A DNA stretch of 64,000 nucleotides from Thalassobacillus sp043497085 (GCA_043497085.1 JBIEKI010000002.1); one strand, 5' to 3'. Positions 25,797 through 34,982 are shown, numbered from the stretch's first letter. Notes: generated by a model from the sequence alone, not told the origin. A program made the numbers and translations.

Positions 25797-26351
25797 ATGT
25801 CAAAAGACAACCAGCAAGAACAAGAAATCATTACAGATGCTGAAGAAACAGCGACAGAAGAAGAATTGGAACAGGAAGTTCTCGAGGAAGAACAGTCCGA
25901 AGATAATGAGCTGGAAAATTTAAAGCAAGAATATGATGAACTTAATAATCGTTTGCTTCGACTACAAGCAGATTATGATAATTTCCGCAGACGTACGATG
26001 AAAGAACGGGAAGCGGATCGTAAATATAAATCCCAGGACTTGGTCACCGAACTGGTACCGGTGCTGGATAACTTTGACCGCGCGTTGAAAGTGGACGTCG
26101 AAGGTGATGCTGCTAAAGGTTTCATAGATGGTATGAAAATGGTCTACCAGCAATTCAAAGCAGCACTGGAAAAAGAGGGAGTAGAAGAAATAAAAGCTGA
26201 GGGTGAAGAGTTTGATCCTCACCTCCATCAAGCAGTGATGCAGGATAATGATGAAAACTATGAATCCAATGTAGTTATTGAAGAAATGCAAAAGGGTTAC
26301 AAGTTGAAAGATCGTGTCATCCGTCCGGCGATGGTCAAAGTGAATCAATAG
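25797..26351 (+). CDS. grpE: GrpE nucleotide exchange factor
   Basis: GrpE releases ADP from DnaK. A start at 25797 (MSKDNQQEQEI), behind AGAGGGGGTG, gives 184 residues; a 37-codon upstream extension runs through the intergenic hairpin and is rejected. An acidic N-terminus (about 8-40) leads into a long coiled coil (about 42-80) with YDNFRRRT. The beta domain at the end has EEMQKGYKLKDRVIRPAMVKV. Confidence 0.96.
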   Translation: MSKDNQQEQEIITDAEETATEEELEQEVLEEEQSEDNELENLKQEYDELNNRLLRLQADYDNFRRRTMKEREADRKYKSQDLVTELVPVLDNFDRALKVDVEGDAAKGFIDGMKMVYQQFKAALEKEGVEEIKAEGEEFDPHLHQAVMQDNDENYESNVVIEEMQKGYKLKDRVIRPAMVKVNQ

Positions 26352-26447
26352 CCCGGGTGATTTGAAAAGCAGGATAAACAAACTCCGTATACCAGGGAGT
26401 TCCACTAATATATCCAACATAGTAGAGCTATAAGGAGGAATTTTGCA

Positions 26448-28280
26448 ATGGGTAAAATCATTGGTATTGACTTAGGTACAACAAACTCTTGTGTCGCTGT
26501 AATGGAAGGCGGCGAATCAAAAGTAATTCCAAATCCGGAAGGTAACCGTACAACACCTTCTGCTGTCGCTTTTAAAAATGGTGAGCGTCAAGTGGGTGAA
26601 GTTGCTAAGCGTCAGGCGATTACTAACCCGAACACAATTCTTTCCATTAAACGTTATATGGGTACTGACCATAAAGTTGAAGTGGAAGGGAAAGAATATA
26701 CACCACAAGAAATCTCTGCAATCATCCTGCAATATATTAAAGGATATGCAGAAGATTACCTTGGTGAAACGGTAGACAAAGCTGTCATTACCGTACCGGC
26801 ATATTTCAACGATGCAGAACGTCAGGCTACTAAAGATGCAGGTAAAATCGCTGGCATCGAAGTAGAACGTATCATCAACGAGCCGACTGCTGCAGCACTT
26901 GCCTATGGTATCGATAAAGAAGACCAGGACCAGACAATCCTTGTTTACGACCTTGGTGGCGGTACTTTCGACGTTTCTATCCTCGATATTGGCGACGGTA
27001 CATTTGAAGTTGTATCTACTGCTGGTGACAACCGTCTTGGTGGTGACGACTTTGACCAGGTAATCATCGATCATATGGTAGCAGAATTCAAGAAAGAAAA
27101 TGGTATTGACCTTTCCCAGGATAAAATGGCTAAACAACGTTTGAAAGATGCTGCTGAAAAAGCGAAGAAGGATCTTTCTGGTGTTGCTCAAACTCAGATT
27201 TCCCTGCCGTTTATCACAGCAGGTGAAGCTGGTCCATTGCACCTGGAAATGACATTGACACGTGCTAAATTCGAAGAGCTTTCTTCTGATCTAATTGAGC
27301 GCTCTATGAAACCGACTCGTCAAGCGCTAAAAGACGCTGGTCTTTCTTCCAGCGAAATTGATAAAGTTATCTTAGTCGGTGGTTCCACGCGTATTCCAGC
27401 TGTACAGGAAGCATTGAAAAAAGAGGTTGGAAAAGAACCATCTAAAGGAGTTAACCCTGATGAAGTTGTAGCTCTTGGTGCTTCTATTCAAGGTGGAGTC
27501 CTGCAAGGGGACGTTAAAGATGTTGTCCTTCTGGATGTTACTCCACTATCACTTGGCATCGAAACAATGGGTGGCGTAACTACTAAACTTATTGAACGGA
27601 ACACAACAATTCCAACAAGCCACTCCCAAGTATTCTCAACTGCAGCAGACAACCAGACTGCCGTTGATATCCATGTACTGCAAGGGGAGCGTGAAATGGC
27701 CCAGGACAACAAGACGCTTGGTCGTTTCCAATTGACGGACATCCCGCCAGCACCACGTGGCGTACCTCAAATCGAAGTATCTTTTGATATCGATGCTAAT
27801 GGTATCGTTAATGTCCGTGCGAAAGATATGGGTACAAATAAAGAGCAGTCCATTACTATTAAATCTTCTTCTGGCCTTTCTGACGAAGAAGTAGAAAAGA
27901 TGGTCCAGGAAGCAGAAGAAAATGCGGAAGCAGATAAGAAACGCCGTGAAGAAGTAGAGCTTCGCAATGAGGCGGATCAAATGATCTTTACTACTGAAAA
28001 GACCTTAAAAGATTTAGGCGAACAAGTTTCTGAGGATGAAAAGCAACAAGCAGAAACTGCTAAAGATGAATTAAAAGAAGCGCTGGAAGGCGAAGATCTT
28101 GAGAAAATCAAAGAAAAGAAAGAAGCGCTTCAGGAACACGTTCAAAATCTTTCAGCAAAAGTGTATGAGCAAGCAGCACAGCAAGCTCAAGCTCAGCAGG
28201 AAGCACAAGGTGAAGGCAGCGAAGACGATGTAGTCGATGCTGATTATGAAGAAGTCAATGAAGAAGACGACAAAAAGTAA
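26448..28280 (+). CDS. dnaK: Chaperone DnaK (Hsp70)
   Basis: This ATP-dependent chaperone of 610 residues has the normal length. Phosphate-binding motifs are GIDLGTTNSC (residues 5-14), DLGGGTFDVSILD (about 168-180) and LVGGSTRIPAVQ (about 312-323). The interdomain linker KDVVLLDVTPLSLGIE lies near 355-370. A substrate-binding domain and helical lid follow, with an Ala/Gln-rich end. AAGGAGG precedes the ATG. Codon choice is notably uniform, as expected for a highly expressed gene. Confidence 0.98.
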   Translation: MGKIIGIDLGTTNSCVAVMEGGESKVIPNPEGNRTTPSAVAFKNGERQVGEVAKRQAITNPNTILSIKRYMGTDHKVEVEGKEYTPQEISAIILQYIKGYAEDYLGETVDKAVITVPAYFNDAERQATKDAGKIAGIEVERIINEPTAAALAYGIDKEDQDQTILVYDLGGGTFDVSILDIGDGTFEVVSTAGDNRLGGDDFDQVIIDHMVAEFKKENGIDLSQDKMAKQRLKDAAEKAKKDLSGVAQTQISLPFITAGEAGPLHLEMTLTRAKFEELSSDLIERSMKPTRQALKDAGLSSSEIDKVILVGGSTRIPAVQEALKKEVGKEPSKGVNPDEVVALGASIQGGVLQGDVKDVVLLDVTPLSLGIETMGGVTTKLIERNTTIPTSHSQVFSTAADNQTAVDIHVLQGEREMAQDNKTLGRFQLTDIPPAPRGVPQIEVSFDIDANGIVNVRAKDMGTNKEQSITIKSSSGLSDEEVEKMVQEAEENAEADKKRREEVELRNEADQMIFTTEKTLKDLGEQVSEDEKQQAETAKDELKEALEGEDLEKIKEKKEALQEHVQNLSAKVYEQAAQQAQAQQEAQGEGSEDDVVDADYEEVNEEDDKK

Positions 28281-28292
28281 GTAAGTCAAGTT

Positions 28293-28332
28293 AAAAGTCA
28301 AAGTCAGGAATCCCTTGGCTTTGACTTTTTTC
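28293..28332 (+). terminator. Terminator after dnaK
   Basis: AAAAGTCAAAG and CTTTGACTTTT form a perfect 11-bp stem with a T run following. It separates dnaK from dnaJ, so dnaJ depends on read-through or its own promoter. Confidence 0.82.
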
Positions 28333-28359
28333 ACGTAAGCGAAAGTTAAGGAAGAAGAT

Positions 28360-28389
28360 TTGAAAATAGCTTTGTACCAATGTTATTAT
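28360..28389 (+). promoter_or_regulatory. Possible sigma-A promoter of dnaJ
   Basis: TTGAAA (28360-28365), 18 bases and TATTAT (28384-28389) lie between the dnaK terminator and dnaJ. A separate promoter for dnaJ and the following genes would fit the intervening terminator. Confidence 0.5.
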
Positions 28390-28426
28390 TAACTTTATGC
28401 AATAGTGCCGGGAGAGTGATCGTCAA

Positions 28427-29560
28427 GTGAGTAAACGAGACTACTATGACGTGCTTGGAGTCGACAAAGGGGCTTCCAAGGACGAAATCAAAAAAAGTTA
28501 CAGAAAACTTGCCCGCAAGTACCATCCGGACGTAAGTGAGGAACCGGATGCTGCGGATAAGTTCAAAGAAGTAAAAGAAGCTTATGAAGTATTAAGTGAT
28601 CAGCAAAAACGTGCACAATACGACCAATTTGGTCATGCCGGTGCCCAAGGTCAAGGAGGCTTTGGCGGTTTCGGTGGAGGCGCTGAAGACTTCGGTGGAT
28701 TCGGCGATATATTCGATATGTTCTTCGGCGGTGGCGGCGGTAGAAGACGTGATCCAAACGCGCCGCGTAAAGGTGCCGATTTACAATATACAATGACGCT
28801 TGGATTCGAAGAAGCCATCTTCGGTAAAGAAACAGATATTGAAATCCCGAAAGAGGAAGAATGTGAAACTTGTGATGGTTCAGGTGCCAAGCCAGGGACT
28901 ACCCCTGAGACTTGTCATCACTGTCAGGGGAGCGGTCAGCTGAACGAAGAGCAGAATACACCATTCGGTCGAGTGGTCAACCGTCGTGTATGTCATTATT
29001 GCCAGGGGAGCGGCAAGATTGTCAAAGACAAATGTAATACTTGTGGCGGATCCGGTAAAGTGACAAAACGTAAGAAAATCCACGTCAGCATTCCAGCGGG
29101 AATTGACGAAGGGATGCAAATTCGGATTGCAGGACAAGGGGAAGCGGGCGCCAACGGAGGACCTGCAGGTGATCTTTTTGTTGTCGTACGTGTCCAGTCA
29201 CATGAGTTCTTCGAACGTGATGGCGACCATATCTTCTGTGAAATGCCTGTTACTTTCGCACAAGCTGCTCTTGGGGACGAATTGGAAGTGCCGACTGTGC
29301 ATGGTAAAGTGAAGCTGAAAGTACCAGCAGGCACACAGACAGGCAAGACATTCCGTCTGAAAGGGAAAGGTGCTCCTAATGTCAGAGGAGGCGGCCATGG
29401 AGACCAACATGTCAAGATCCGTGTTGTGACTCCGCAGAACCTGACCGAGAGACAGAAAGAGCTGCTCAGGGAGTTTAATGATATAAGCGGTAATGAAGCA
29501 ACAGATGAACAGCATGGCAACTTTTTTCAAAAAATGAAGCGAGCGTTCAAGGGCGAGTAA
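28427..29560 (+). CDS. dnaJ: Chaperone DnaJ (Hsp40)
   Basis: This J-domain co-chaperone of DnaK has the J domain with HPD in KYHPDVS (about 28-34), a Gly/Phe-rich segment (about 70-108) and four zinc repeats: CETCDGSG, CHHCQGSG, CHYCQGSG and CNTCGGSG (about 145-210). The C-terminal substrate-binding domain completes 377 residues. The start is a GTG at 28427 behind GGGAGAGTG. Confidence 0.97.
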   Translation: MSKRDYYDVLGVDKGASKDEIKKSYRKLARKYHPDVSEEPDAADKFKEVKEAYEVLSDQQKRAQYDQFGHAGAQGQGGFGGFGGGAEDFGGFGDIFDMFFGGGGGRRRDPNAPRKGADLQYTMTLGFEEAIFGKETDIEIPKEEECETCDGSGAKPGTTPETCHHCQGSGQLNEEQNTPFGRVVNRRVCHYCQGSGKIVKDKCNTCGGSGKVTKRKKIHVSIPAGIDEGMQIRIAGQGEAGANGGPAGDLFVVVRVQSHEFFERDGDHIFCEMPVTFAQAALGDELEVPTVHGKVKLKVPAGTQTGKTFRLKGKGAPNVRGGGHGDQHVKIRVVTPQNLTERQKELLREFNDISGNEATDEQHGNFFQKMKRAFKGE

Positions 29561-29565
29561 GGGGA

Positions 29566-29607
29566 GAGGCTGGTCAAAATCAGAGACATCTATTTTGATT
29601 CAGCCTC
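29566..29607 (+). terminator. Hairpin between dnaJ and prmA
   Basis: GAGGCTG/CAGCCTC and TCAAAAT/ATTTTGA form a long stem a few bases after dnaJ, but no T tract follows. It may be an attenuator or an mRNA 3' stabiliser rather than a full terminator. Confidence 0.5.
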
Positions 29608-29665
29608 TAAATATGTGTAGGATTACAATATTATATTTAAAACGACTGGAAAAGAGTTGATTGGG

Positions 29666-30601
29666 ATGAAATGGTCAGAAATTTGTATCCATACTACAAA
29701 TGAAGCAGTGGAACCAGTTTCCAATATTCTGCATGAGGCAGGAGCCAGTGGGGTAGTCATCGAAGATCCACAGGATATGGAGAAAGAACGCCGAGCCGGG
29801 TTTGGCGAGCTGTATGATTTAGACCCTGAGGATTATCCATCCGAAGGTGTATATGTAAAAGCTTATCTTCCTGTTAACAGTTTTCTAAGTGAAACCATTG
29901 ATGAAATTAAACAGTCAGTTAACAATTTGGCTGCTTATGATATCCAGCTGGGCAATAATGAAGTTACGCTTTCTGAAGTGAATGAAGAAGATTGGGCGAA
30001 TGAGTGGAAAAAATATTATAAGCCTGTGAAAATTTCAGATAAAGTCACGATTATTCCTACTTGGGAGGACTATCAACCGGTATCCAGTGACGAAGTCATC
30101 ATTGAGATGGACCCCGGTATGGCGTTTGGTACAGGTACCCATCCAACAACCGTACTAAGTATCCAGGCAATCGAACGTTTTATTAAGAAAGATGATCATG
30201 TATTGGATGTTGGTTCGGGTTCAGGAATTCTAAGTGTAGCCTCGGTGTTGCTTGGCGCCTCCAGGGTGTCTGCATTTGATCTGGATGACATTGCTGTTAC
30301 AAGCACAGAGAATAACGCCAAGTTGAACAGGGTGGACGATCGCATAACCTCACGCCAGAATGATTTATTAAAAGGTGTCGATGAAACTGCAGATTTGATT
30401 GTCTCGAATATTCTCGCTGAGATTATTGTCGGGTTCACAGAGGATGCCTATCATCTATTGAAAAAAGGCGGCTATTTCATAACCTCGGGGATTATTCAAG
30501 GCAAGAAAGAAGACGTAAAGCAGAATTTGACTCAGGCCGGGTTTGAAATAATCGAAGTGAACCAAATGGAAGATTGGATTTGTATAATTGCAAAGAAATA
30601 G
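29666..30601 (+). CDS. prmA: Ribosomal protein L11 methyltransferase
   Basis: PrmA trimethylates ribosomal protein L11. A start at the ATG at 29666 gives 311 residues (MKWSEICIHTTNEA), the B. subtilis length; the frame can be extended three codons to a TTG. SAM motifs are PGMAFGTGTHPTT (about 150-162) and LDVGSGSGILS (about 179-189), with DLIVSNILAEI as motif IV. It lies after dnaJ, as is usual in Firmicutes. Confidence 0.96.
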   Translation: MKWSEICIHTTNEAVEPVSNILHEAGASGVVIEDPQDMEKERRAGFGELYDLDPEDYPSEGVYVKAYLPVNSFLSETIDEIKQSVNNLAAYDIQLGNNEVTLSEVNEEDWANEWKKYYKPVKISDKVTIIPTWEDYQPVSSDEVIIEMDPGMAFGTGTHPTTVLSIQAIERFIKKDDHVLDVGSGSGILSVASVLLGASRVSAFDLDDIAVTSTENNAKLNRVDDRITSRQNDLLKGVDETADLIVSNILAEIIVGFTEDAYHLLKKGGYFITSGIIQGKKEDVKQNLTQAGFEIIEVNQMEDWICIIAKK

Positions 30602-30622
30602 CGGGTAAAGCAGGTGCTTGAT

Positions 30623-31375
30623 ATGCAGCGATATTTTGTAGAAGCAGATAACTGGCATGGCGATAAGGTAATCATCCATGGGGAAGATGTTCATCATATC
30701 GGACGGGTTATGCGTATGTCCCCCGATGATGAAATTATCTGTAATCATCCAAGTGGCAAAGCTGCACGATGTCAAATTGTCAGTGTTGAGAAAGAGGCTG
30801 TGTACTGCAGGTTGGTAGAATGGATGGAAGAAAATGTTGAACTTCCTATTGAAATCACCATAGTCCAATCACTTGGCAAGGGTGATAAGTTAGAAACTGT
30901 TGTACAAAAAGGGTCAGAATTAGGTGCTTCACGGTTCATCCCTTATCAAGCAGAACGATCTGTAGTAAAATGGGATAAAAAAAAGGCGGATAAAAAAATT
31001 TCGCGCCTGGAAAAAATTGCGAAAGAAGCTAGCGAACAATGCCACCGTAACAAGGTGCCGGTAATTGAACCCCTTCATGGTTTGGACAAACTGATTCAGA
31101 CCAGTGAACAGTATACGTGGAAACTGTTTGCTTATGAGGATGAGGCAAAGCGGGATGAATATAAGTCACTGTCGAATTTAGTCGGAAGGATGGAGCCTGG
31201 TGAAACTCTCTTGGCGGTCATCGGTCCGGAGGGTGGTTTTTCCGAATCAGAAGCAATGAAGCTTTCAGAAGCCGGTTTTCATTCGGTGCGACTAGGTCCA
31301 AGGATTTTACGGATGGAAACAGCACCGCTTTATTTGCTAGCAAGTATTTCGTATCATCTTGAAGAATTGAGGTGA
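30623..31375 (+). CDS. rsmE: 16S rRNA m3U1498 methyltransferase
   Basis: RsmE is a SPOUT-family enzyme. The N-terminal PUA-like domain starts MQRYFVEADNW and contains HHIGRVMRM. The knotted SAM site is seen in IGPEGGFSESE and RLGPRILRMETA near the C-terminus. AGGTG six bases upstream selects the ATG at 30623 over a GTG at 30614. Its end overlaps the longest mtaB frame. Confidence 0.95.
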   Translation: MQRYFVEADNWHGDKVIIHGEDVHHIGRVMRMSPDDEIICNHPSGKAARCQIVSVEKEAVYCRLVEWMEENVELPIEITIVQSLGKGDKLETVVQKGSELGASRFIPYQAERSVVKWDKKKADKKISRLEKIAKEASEQCHRNKVPVIEPLHGLDKLIQTSEQYTWKLFAYEDEAKRDEYKSLSNLVGRMEPGETLLAVIGPEGGFSESEAMKLSEAGFHSVRLGPRILRMETAPLYLLASISYHLEELR

Positions 31376-31380
31376 TGAAA

Positions 31381-32736
31381 ATGCCTACAGTGGCATTTCA
31401 TACATTAGGGTGTAAAGTAAATCATTATGAGACAGAAGCAGTCTGGCAATTATTCAAAGACCAGGGCTATGAGCGTGTCGATTTTGATCGTGAATCAGAT
31501 GTCTATGTCATTAATACTTGTACGGTTACGAATACCGGTGATAAGAAAAGCCGGCAGGTCATCCGCAGAGCAATAAGAAAAAATCCGGACGGTGTCATTT
31601 GTGTCACAGGCTGTTATGCCCAGACTTCTCCAGGTGAAATCATGGACATCCCTGGAGTGGATATTGTAGTAGGGACACAGAACCGGGTGAAAATGCTTGA
31701 TTATATTGAGCAATATAAAAAAGAACGACAGCCAATTAATGGCGTAACTAATATCATGAAGAACCGTGTTTACGAAGAATTGGACGTTCCGTACTTTACA
31801 GACCGTACGCGCGCTTCTTTGAAAATCCAGGAAGGCTGCAACAACTTTTGTACCTTCTGCATCATTCCATGGGCTCGTGGTCTAATGCGGTCAAGAAAGC
31901 CTGAGGATGTCATTAAACAAGCACAACAGCTTGTCGATGCGGGCTACAAGGAAATTGTGTTGACAGGGATTCATACCGGCGGTTATGGAGAAGATATGAA
32001 AGATTACAACCTCGCCATGCTCCTTAGAGAACTGGATGAGCAGGTGACCGGGTTAAAACGCATTCGTATTTCATCCATTGAAGCAAGTCAAATCACTGAT
32101 GATGTTATCAAAGTGTTAAATGACTCTGATAAGATTGTACGACACTTACACATTCCTTTACAATCCGGTTCGGATTCTGTCTTAAAACGGATGAGAAGGA
32201 AGTATACGATGGAATTTTATAAGGAGCGCATCGAACGTATCAAAGAAGCGCTGCCTAACTTGGCAATCACTTCAGATGTCATTGTTGGTTTTCCAGGGGA
32301 AACCGATGAAGAGTTCATGGAAACCTACCAGGCCATCCAGGATATTGGTTACTCCGAACTGCATGTCTTTCCTTTTTCAAAACGGACAGGAACCCCAGCT
32401 GCCCGTATGACCGACCAAGTCGATGAGGAAGTGAAAAACGACCGTGTTCACCGGCTTATCGAGTTGTCTAATCAACAGGCGAAGGAATATGCGTCTATGT
32501 TTGAAAATGAAGTGCTGGAGGTCATCCCGGAAGAGGAAGATAAAGAAGGCAATGAGGAAGGTGTATTAATCGGTTACACGGATAACTACCTGAAAGTGAA
32601 ATTTGAAGGCTCCAAAGAATTAATCGGAGAAATAGTGAAGGTTAAAATCACTAAAGCAGGTTATCCTTATAATGAAGGACAGTTTGTACGTGTCATGGAT
32701 GAACCTGATTTGAGTAGTCATGTCACTGCAATTTAA
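31381..32736 (+). CDS. mtaB: tRNA t6A37 methylthiotransferase MtaB
   Basis: This radical SAM enzyme makes ms2t6A37 in tRNAs that read ANN codons. The N-terminal UPF0004 domain has LGCKVNHYETE, NTCTVT and GCYAQ (three cluster cysteines). The radical SAM motif is CNNFCTFC (about 153-160), and a TRAM domain closes the protein. A start at 31381, behind GAGGTGA, gives 451 residues. Confidence 0.96.
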   Translation: MPTVAFHTLGCKVNHYETEAVWQLFKDQGYERVDFDRESDVYVINTCTVTNTGDKKSRQVIRRAIRKNPDGVICVTGCYAQTSPGEIMDIPGVDIVVGTQNRVKMLDYIEQYKKERQPINGVTNIMKNRVYEELDVPYFTDRTRASLKIQEGCNNFCTFCIIPWARGLMRSRKPEDVIKQAQQLVDAGYKEIVLTGIHTGGYGEDMKDYNLAMLLRELDEQVTGLKRIRISSIEASQITDDVIKVLNDSDKIVRHLHIPLQSGSDSVLKRMRRKYTMEFYKERIERIKEALPNLAITSDVIVGFPGETDEEFMETYQAIQDIGYSELHVFPFSKRTGTPAARMTDQVDEEVKNDRVHRLIELSNQQAKEYASMFENEVLEVIPEEEDKEGNEEGVLIGYTDNYLKVKFEGSKELIGEIVKVKITKAGYPYNEGQFVRVMDEPDLSSHVTAI

Positions 32737-32749
32737 ATAAGAAGAAGGC

Positions 32750-32780
32750 AGCCATGCGAGAGATTCGTGTGGCTTTTTTT
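32750..32780 (+). terminator. Terminator after mtaB
   Basis: AGCCA/TGGCT with further pairs including two wobbles, followed by TTTTTT. It ends the dnaJ-prmA-rsmE-mtaB transcript. Confidence 0.82.
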
Positions 32781-32796
32781 ACACTTTAAGCAAGTT

Positions 32797-32869
32797 TAAC
32801 TTTGTTAAAGGATTAATGTATAAGAAATTTTTCGCCATAAGTACTTGGCGACAAGTCAAGTTTTTCTAA
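32797..32869 (+). promoter_or_regulatory. Shared upstream element, copy 1 (before deoC)
   Basis: A 12-base block (TAACTTTGTTAA, 32797-32808) and a 38-base block (32832-32869) both recur at 53870-53948 upstream of trmK. The 38-base blocks agree at 33 positions. The core holds ACTTG and CAAGT in inverted order. Function unknown; see findings. Confidence 0.5.
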
Positions 32870-32886
32870 CAGGAAGAGACTAGACA

Positions 32887-32915
32887 TAGAATTTACTTTT
32901 GCTTCGTGCTATGAT
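32887..32915 (+). promoter_or_regulatory. Possible extended -10 promoter of deoC
   Basis: TGCTATGAT (32907-32915) is a good extended -10, with a poor -35 (TAGAAT) 17 bases upstream. It lies about 45 bases before deoC and downstream of the shared element. Confidence 0.42.
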
Positions 32916-32960
32916 GAAGAGGTACGGACAACCAAACGATATCCAGAAAGGAAGAGCGTT

Positions 32961-33629
32961 ATGGAAAACTTAGCAAAATATATTGATCATACCCAATTAA
33001 AGCCTGAAACATCAAAAGAAAAGATAGATCAAGTATGTCAGGAAGCTAAAGAATATGAATTTGCTTCTGTTTGTGTCAACCCATACTGGGTCAACTACTG
33101 TTATGAACAGTTAAAAGAAACTTCTGTCAAGGTATGTACGGTAATCGGTTTCCCTCTCGGAGCAAACACGAAAGAGATAAAAGCTTTTGAAACAAAGCAA
33201 GCTATCGAGAATGGTGCTGCGGAAGTGGATATGGTCATCAATGTCGGTGCCCTTAAATCAAAAGACTATGACACTGTACAAGCTGATATCGAAGCTGTTG
33301 TAAGAGAAGCAGAAGACAAAGCTCTAGTAAAAGTGATTATTGAAACTTCTTTACTTACTAAAGAAGAAAAAGTCCAGGCTTGTGAGCTGGCTGTTAAAGC
33401 TGGAGCTGACTATGTGAAGACTTCTACTGGTTTTTCCGGGGGAGGAGCCACTGTAGAAGACATTAAATTAATGCGTACCACTGTAGGACCGGAGCTTGGC
33501 GTAAAAGCTTCTGGCGGAGTACGTGATTTCGAATCTACAAAAGCAATGATTGATGCTGGTGCAACACGTATTGGTGCGAGCTCTGGTATTCAAATTATCA
33601 AAGGCGAGCAAGGAACTTCTGATTATTAA
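32961..33629 (+). CDS. deoC: Deoxyribose-phosphate aldolase
   Basis: DeoC splits 2-deoxyribose 5-phosphate into acetaldehyde and glyceraldehyde 3-phosphate. The 222-residue protein keeps EVDMVINVGALKS, the lysine in VKVIIETSLL and the Schiff-base lysine in DYVKTSTGFSGGGAT (about 150-164). GGAAGAG precedes the ATG. It stands alone between mtaB and yqeW, without nupC, pdp or deoR beside it, unlike the B. subtilis dra operon. Confidence 0.96.
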   Translation: MENLAKYIDHTQLKPETSKEKIDQVCQEAKEYEFASVCVNPYWVNYCYEQLKETSVKVCTVIGFPLGANTKEIKAFETKQAIENGAAEVDMVINVGALKSKDYDTVQADIEAVVREAEDKALVKVIIETSLLTKEEKVQACELAVKAGADYVKTSTGFSGGGATVEDIKLMRTTVGPELGVKASGGVRDFESTKAMIDAGATRIGASSGIQIIKGEQGTSDY

Positions 33630-33640
33630 AATAGAAATTA

Positions 33641-33669
33641 AAACCAGCCATGCATAAGCAGGCTGGTTT
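33641..33669. terminator. Bidirectional terminator between deoC and yqeW
   Basis: AAACCAGCC and GGCTGGTTT form a perfect 9-bp stem with T-rich and A-rich flanks. The stop codon of the convergent yqeW lies inside it. Confidence 0.82.
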
Positions 33670-34594
33670 ATTTGTTGTGCAAACGTGTAAGCCACTTTTC
33701 AAATGGTTTCAGAAATGGATAGAAAAAGAAAATGGTCAAGGTATTGAATAGAACGGCCAAATGAGCTAATTGTCTGCCAGGGTCTGGTGTTAACCATTGC
33801 GACACTGTATCTAATAAGCTGAGAAACGGCAGAAAAAGCATGACACTGATCAGATTGTACCAAATATGACTGGATGCTACTACTCTGGCCTGTTTATCTA
33901 AAGCCACGCCTGCTATCGAGGCAGTAATGCATGTGCCGATATTTGTTCCGAGGATGACAGCGATAGCAGAAGACATAGAAATAGCTCCCTGATCCAGCAA
34001 GGAAAGTGTAACCCCAAACATTGCAGAAGAGGATTGAATTAACCCTGATCCGATAATTCCAAAAAATAGTGCTGATATCGTAGAACTATTTAGGGAAGAA
34101 ACCCAATCTTCCGCTCCAGGAAGCACCATCATATCTGAAATAGAGCCGCCCAAGTTTTCTAATGCAAGAAAGATGACTGCTAGTCCAAAAAGAATAGTAC
34201 CCCATGCGAAAGTCTTCTGGTGCTGAATGATGATCATTAAAACGCCTGCTATAAGTAAGGCAGCATAAGGAAGGTGGAGGGATAAACTAAGAATCTCTCC
34301 GGTAATCGTCGTACCAAGATTCGCCCCGAGCATGATACCAATAGCCTGTGTCACTTTCATATACTTAGTGGTAACAAGCCCCATTGCTAACACGATGACT
34401 ACCGAACTGCTTTGAAGCACCCCTGTTGCTGCAAATCCTGTTAATATTGCAGTGAATGGATTATTTGAAAAATGTTGAATCCATTGCTTGGTCCGATGAT
34501 AGGATAGTTGAAATAGGCCGATTTTCAAGCATTGAAGCCCGAATAAAAACATTAATAATAACACGGTTAGTTTTGAAATCAATTCCATAAGCAT
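33668..34594 (-). CDS. yqeW: Na+/phosphate cotransporter family protein YqeW
   Basis: This SLC34/NptA-like membrane protein has about eight to ten helices and two inverted signature repeats, GVLQSSSVVIVLAMG and GLIQSSSAMFGVTLS. GAGGTG upstream favours the ATG at 34594 (308 residues, MLMELISKL), as against a frame starting at 34645. Substrate (phosphate or another anion, with Na+) is inferred from the family only. Confidence 0.9.
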   Translation of the reverse strand: MLMELISKLTVLLLMFLFGLQCLKIGLFQLSYHRTKQWIQHFSNNPFTAILTGFAATGVLQSSSVVIVLAMGLVTTKYMKVTQAIGIMLGANLGTTITGEILSLSLHLPYAALLIAGVLMIIIQHQKTFAWGTILFGLAVIFLALENLGGSISDMMVLPGAEDWVSSLNSSTISALFFGIIGSGLIQSSSAMFGVTLSLLDQGAISMSSAIAVILGTNIGTCITASIAGVALDKQARVVASSHIWYNLISVMLFLPFLSLLDTVSQWLTPDPGRQLAHLAVLFNTLTIFFFYPFLKPFEKWLTRLHNK

Positions 34595-34703
34595 TTGACC
34601 ACACCTCATAACACTATATGGACAAGGACGCAGAATAATGTGCAAAAATCTAATGTTCTATTCACTTAAAATGGCAAGAATGGAACAAATTCAACGAAAT
34701 AAG

Positions 34704-34732
34704 TTGACCCAACTTAGGGGTTATAATATAAT
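34704..34732 (+). promoter_or_regulatory. Sigma-A promoter of rpsU-yqeY
   Basis: TTGACC (34704-34709), 17 bases and a consensus TATAAT (34727-34732) lie about 75 bases before rpsU. Confidence 0.75.
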
Positions 34733-34805
34733 TATCAAAGGCATGCAAGGTAGAGATGCATGCAGAGAAGATACTTGCTTTATGCTTCGGAGGGAGGGAA
34801 ATAGC

Positions 34806-34982
34806 ATGTCAAAAACAACTCGCGTTCGTAAAAACGAGTCTCTTGAAGATGCTCTTCGTCGCTTCAAAAAGAGTGTATCCAAATCTGGAACGCTATCTGA
34901 ATATCGTAAACGTGAACATTACGAAAAGCCTAGCGTACGCCGTAAGAAAAAGTCTGAGGCCGCTAGAAAGCGTAAGTGGTAA
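34806..34982 (+). CDS. rpsU: 30S ribosomal protein S21 (bS21)
   Basis: The 58-residue, highly basic protein has the S21 pattern: RVRKNESLEDALRRFKKSVS and the tail YEKPSVRRKKKSEAARKRKW. CGGAGGGAGG precedes the ATG at 34806. A much longer frame from 34638 is an artefact. It is cotranscribed with yqeY, as in relatives. Confidence 0.97.
   Translation: MSKTTRVRKNESLEDALRRFKKSVSKSGTLSEYRKREHYEKPSVRRKKKSEAARKRKW

Noticed and set aside
28360..28426. A second CIRCE before dnaJ
   Set aside because: No TTAGCACTC-like inverted repeat is present; the only CIRCE is at 24597-24623.
28563..28890. Minus-strand frames rich in Pro and Arg within dnaJ
   Set aside because: They are antisense shadows of the Gly/Phe-rich coding region, without start signals.
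34638..34805. 56-codon N-terminal extension of ribosomal protein S21
   Set aside because: It covers the rpsU promoter; bS21 is always about 57-60 residues.
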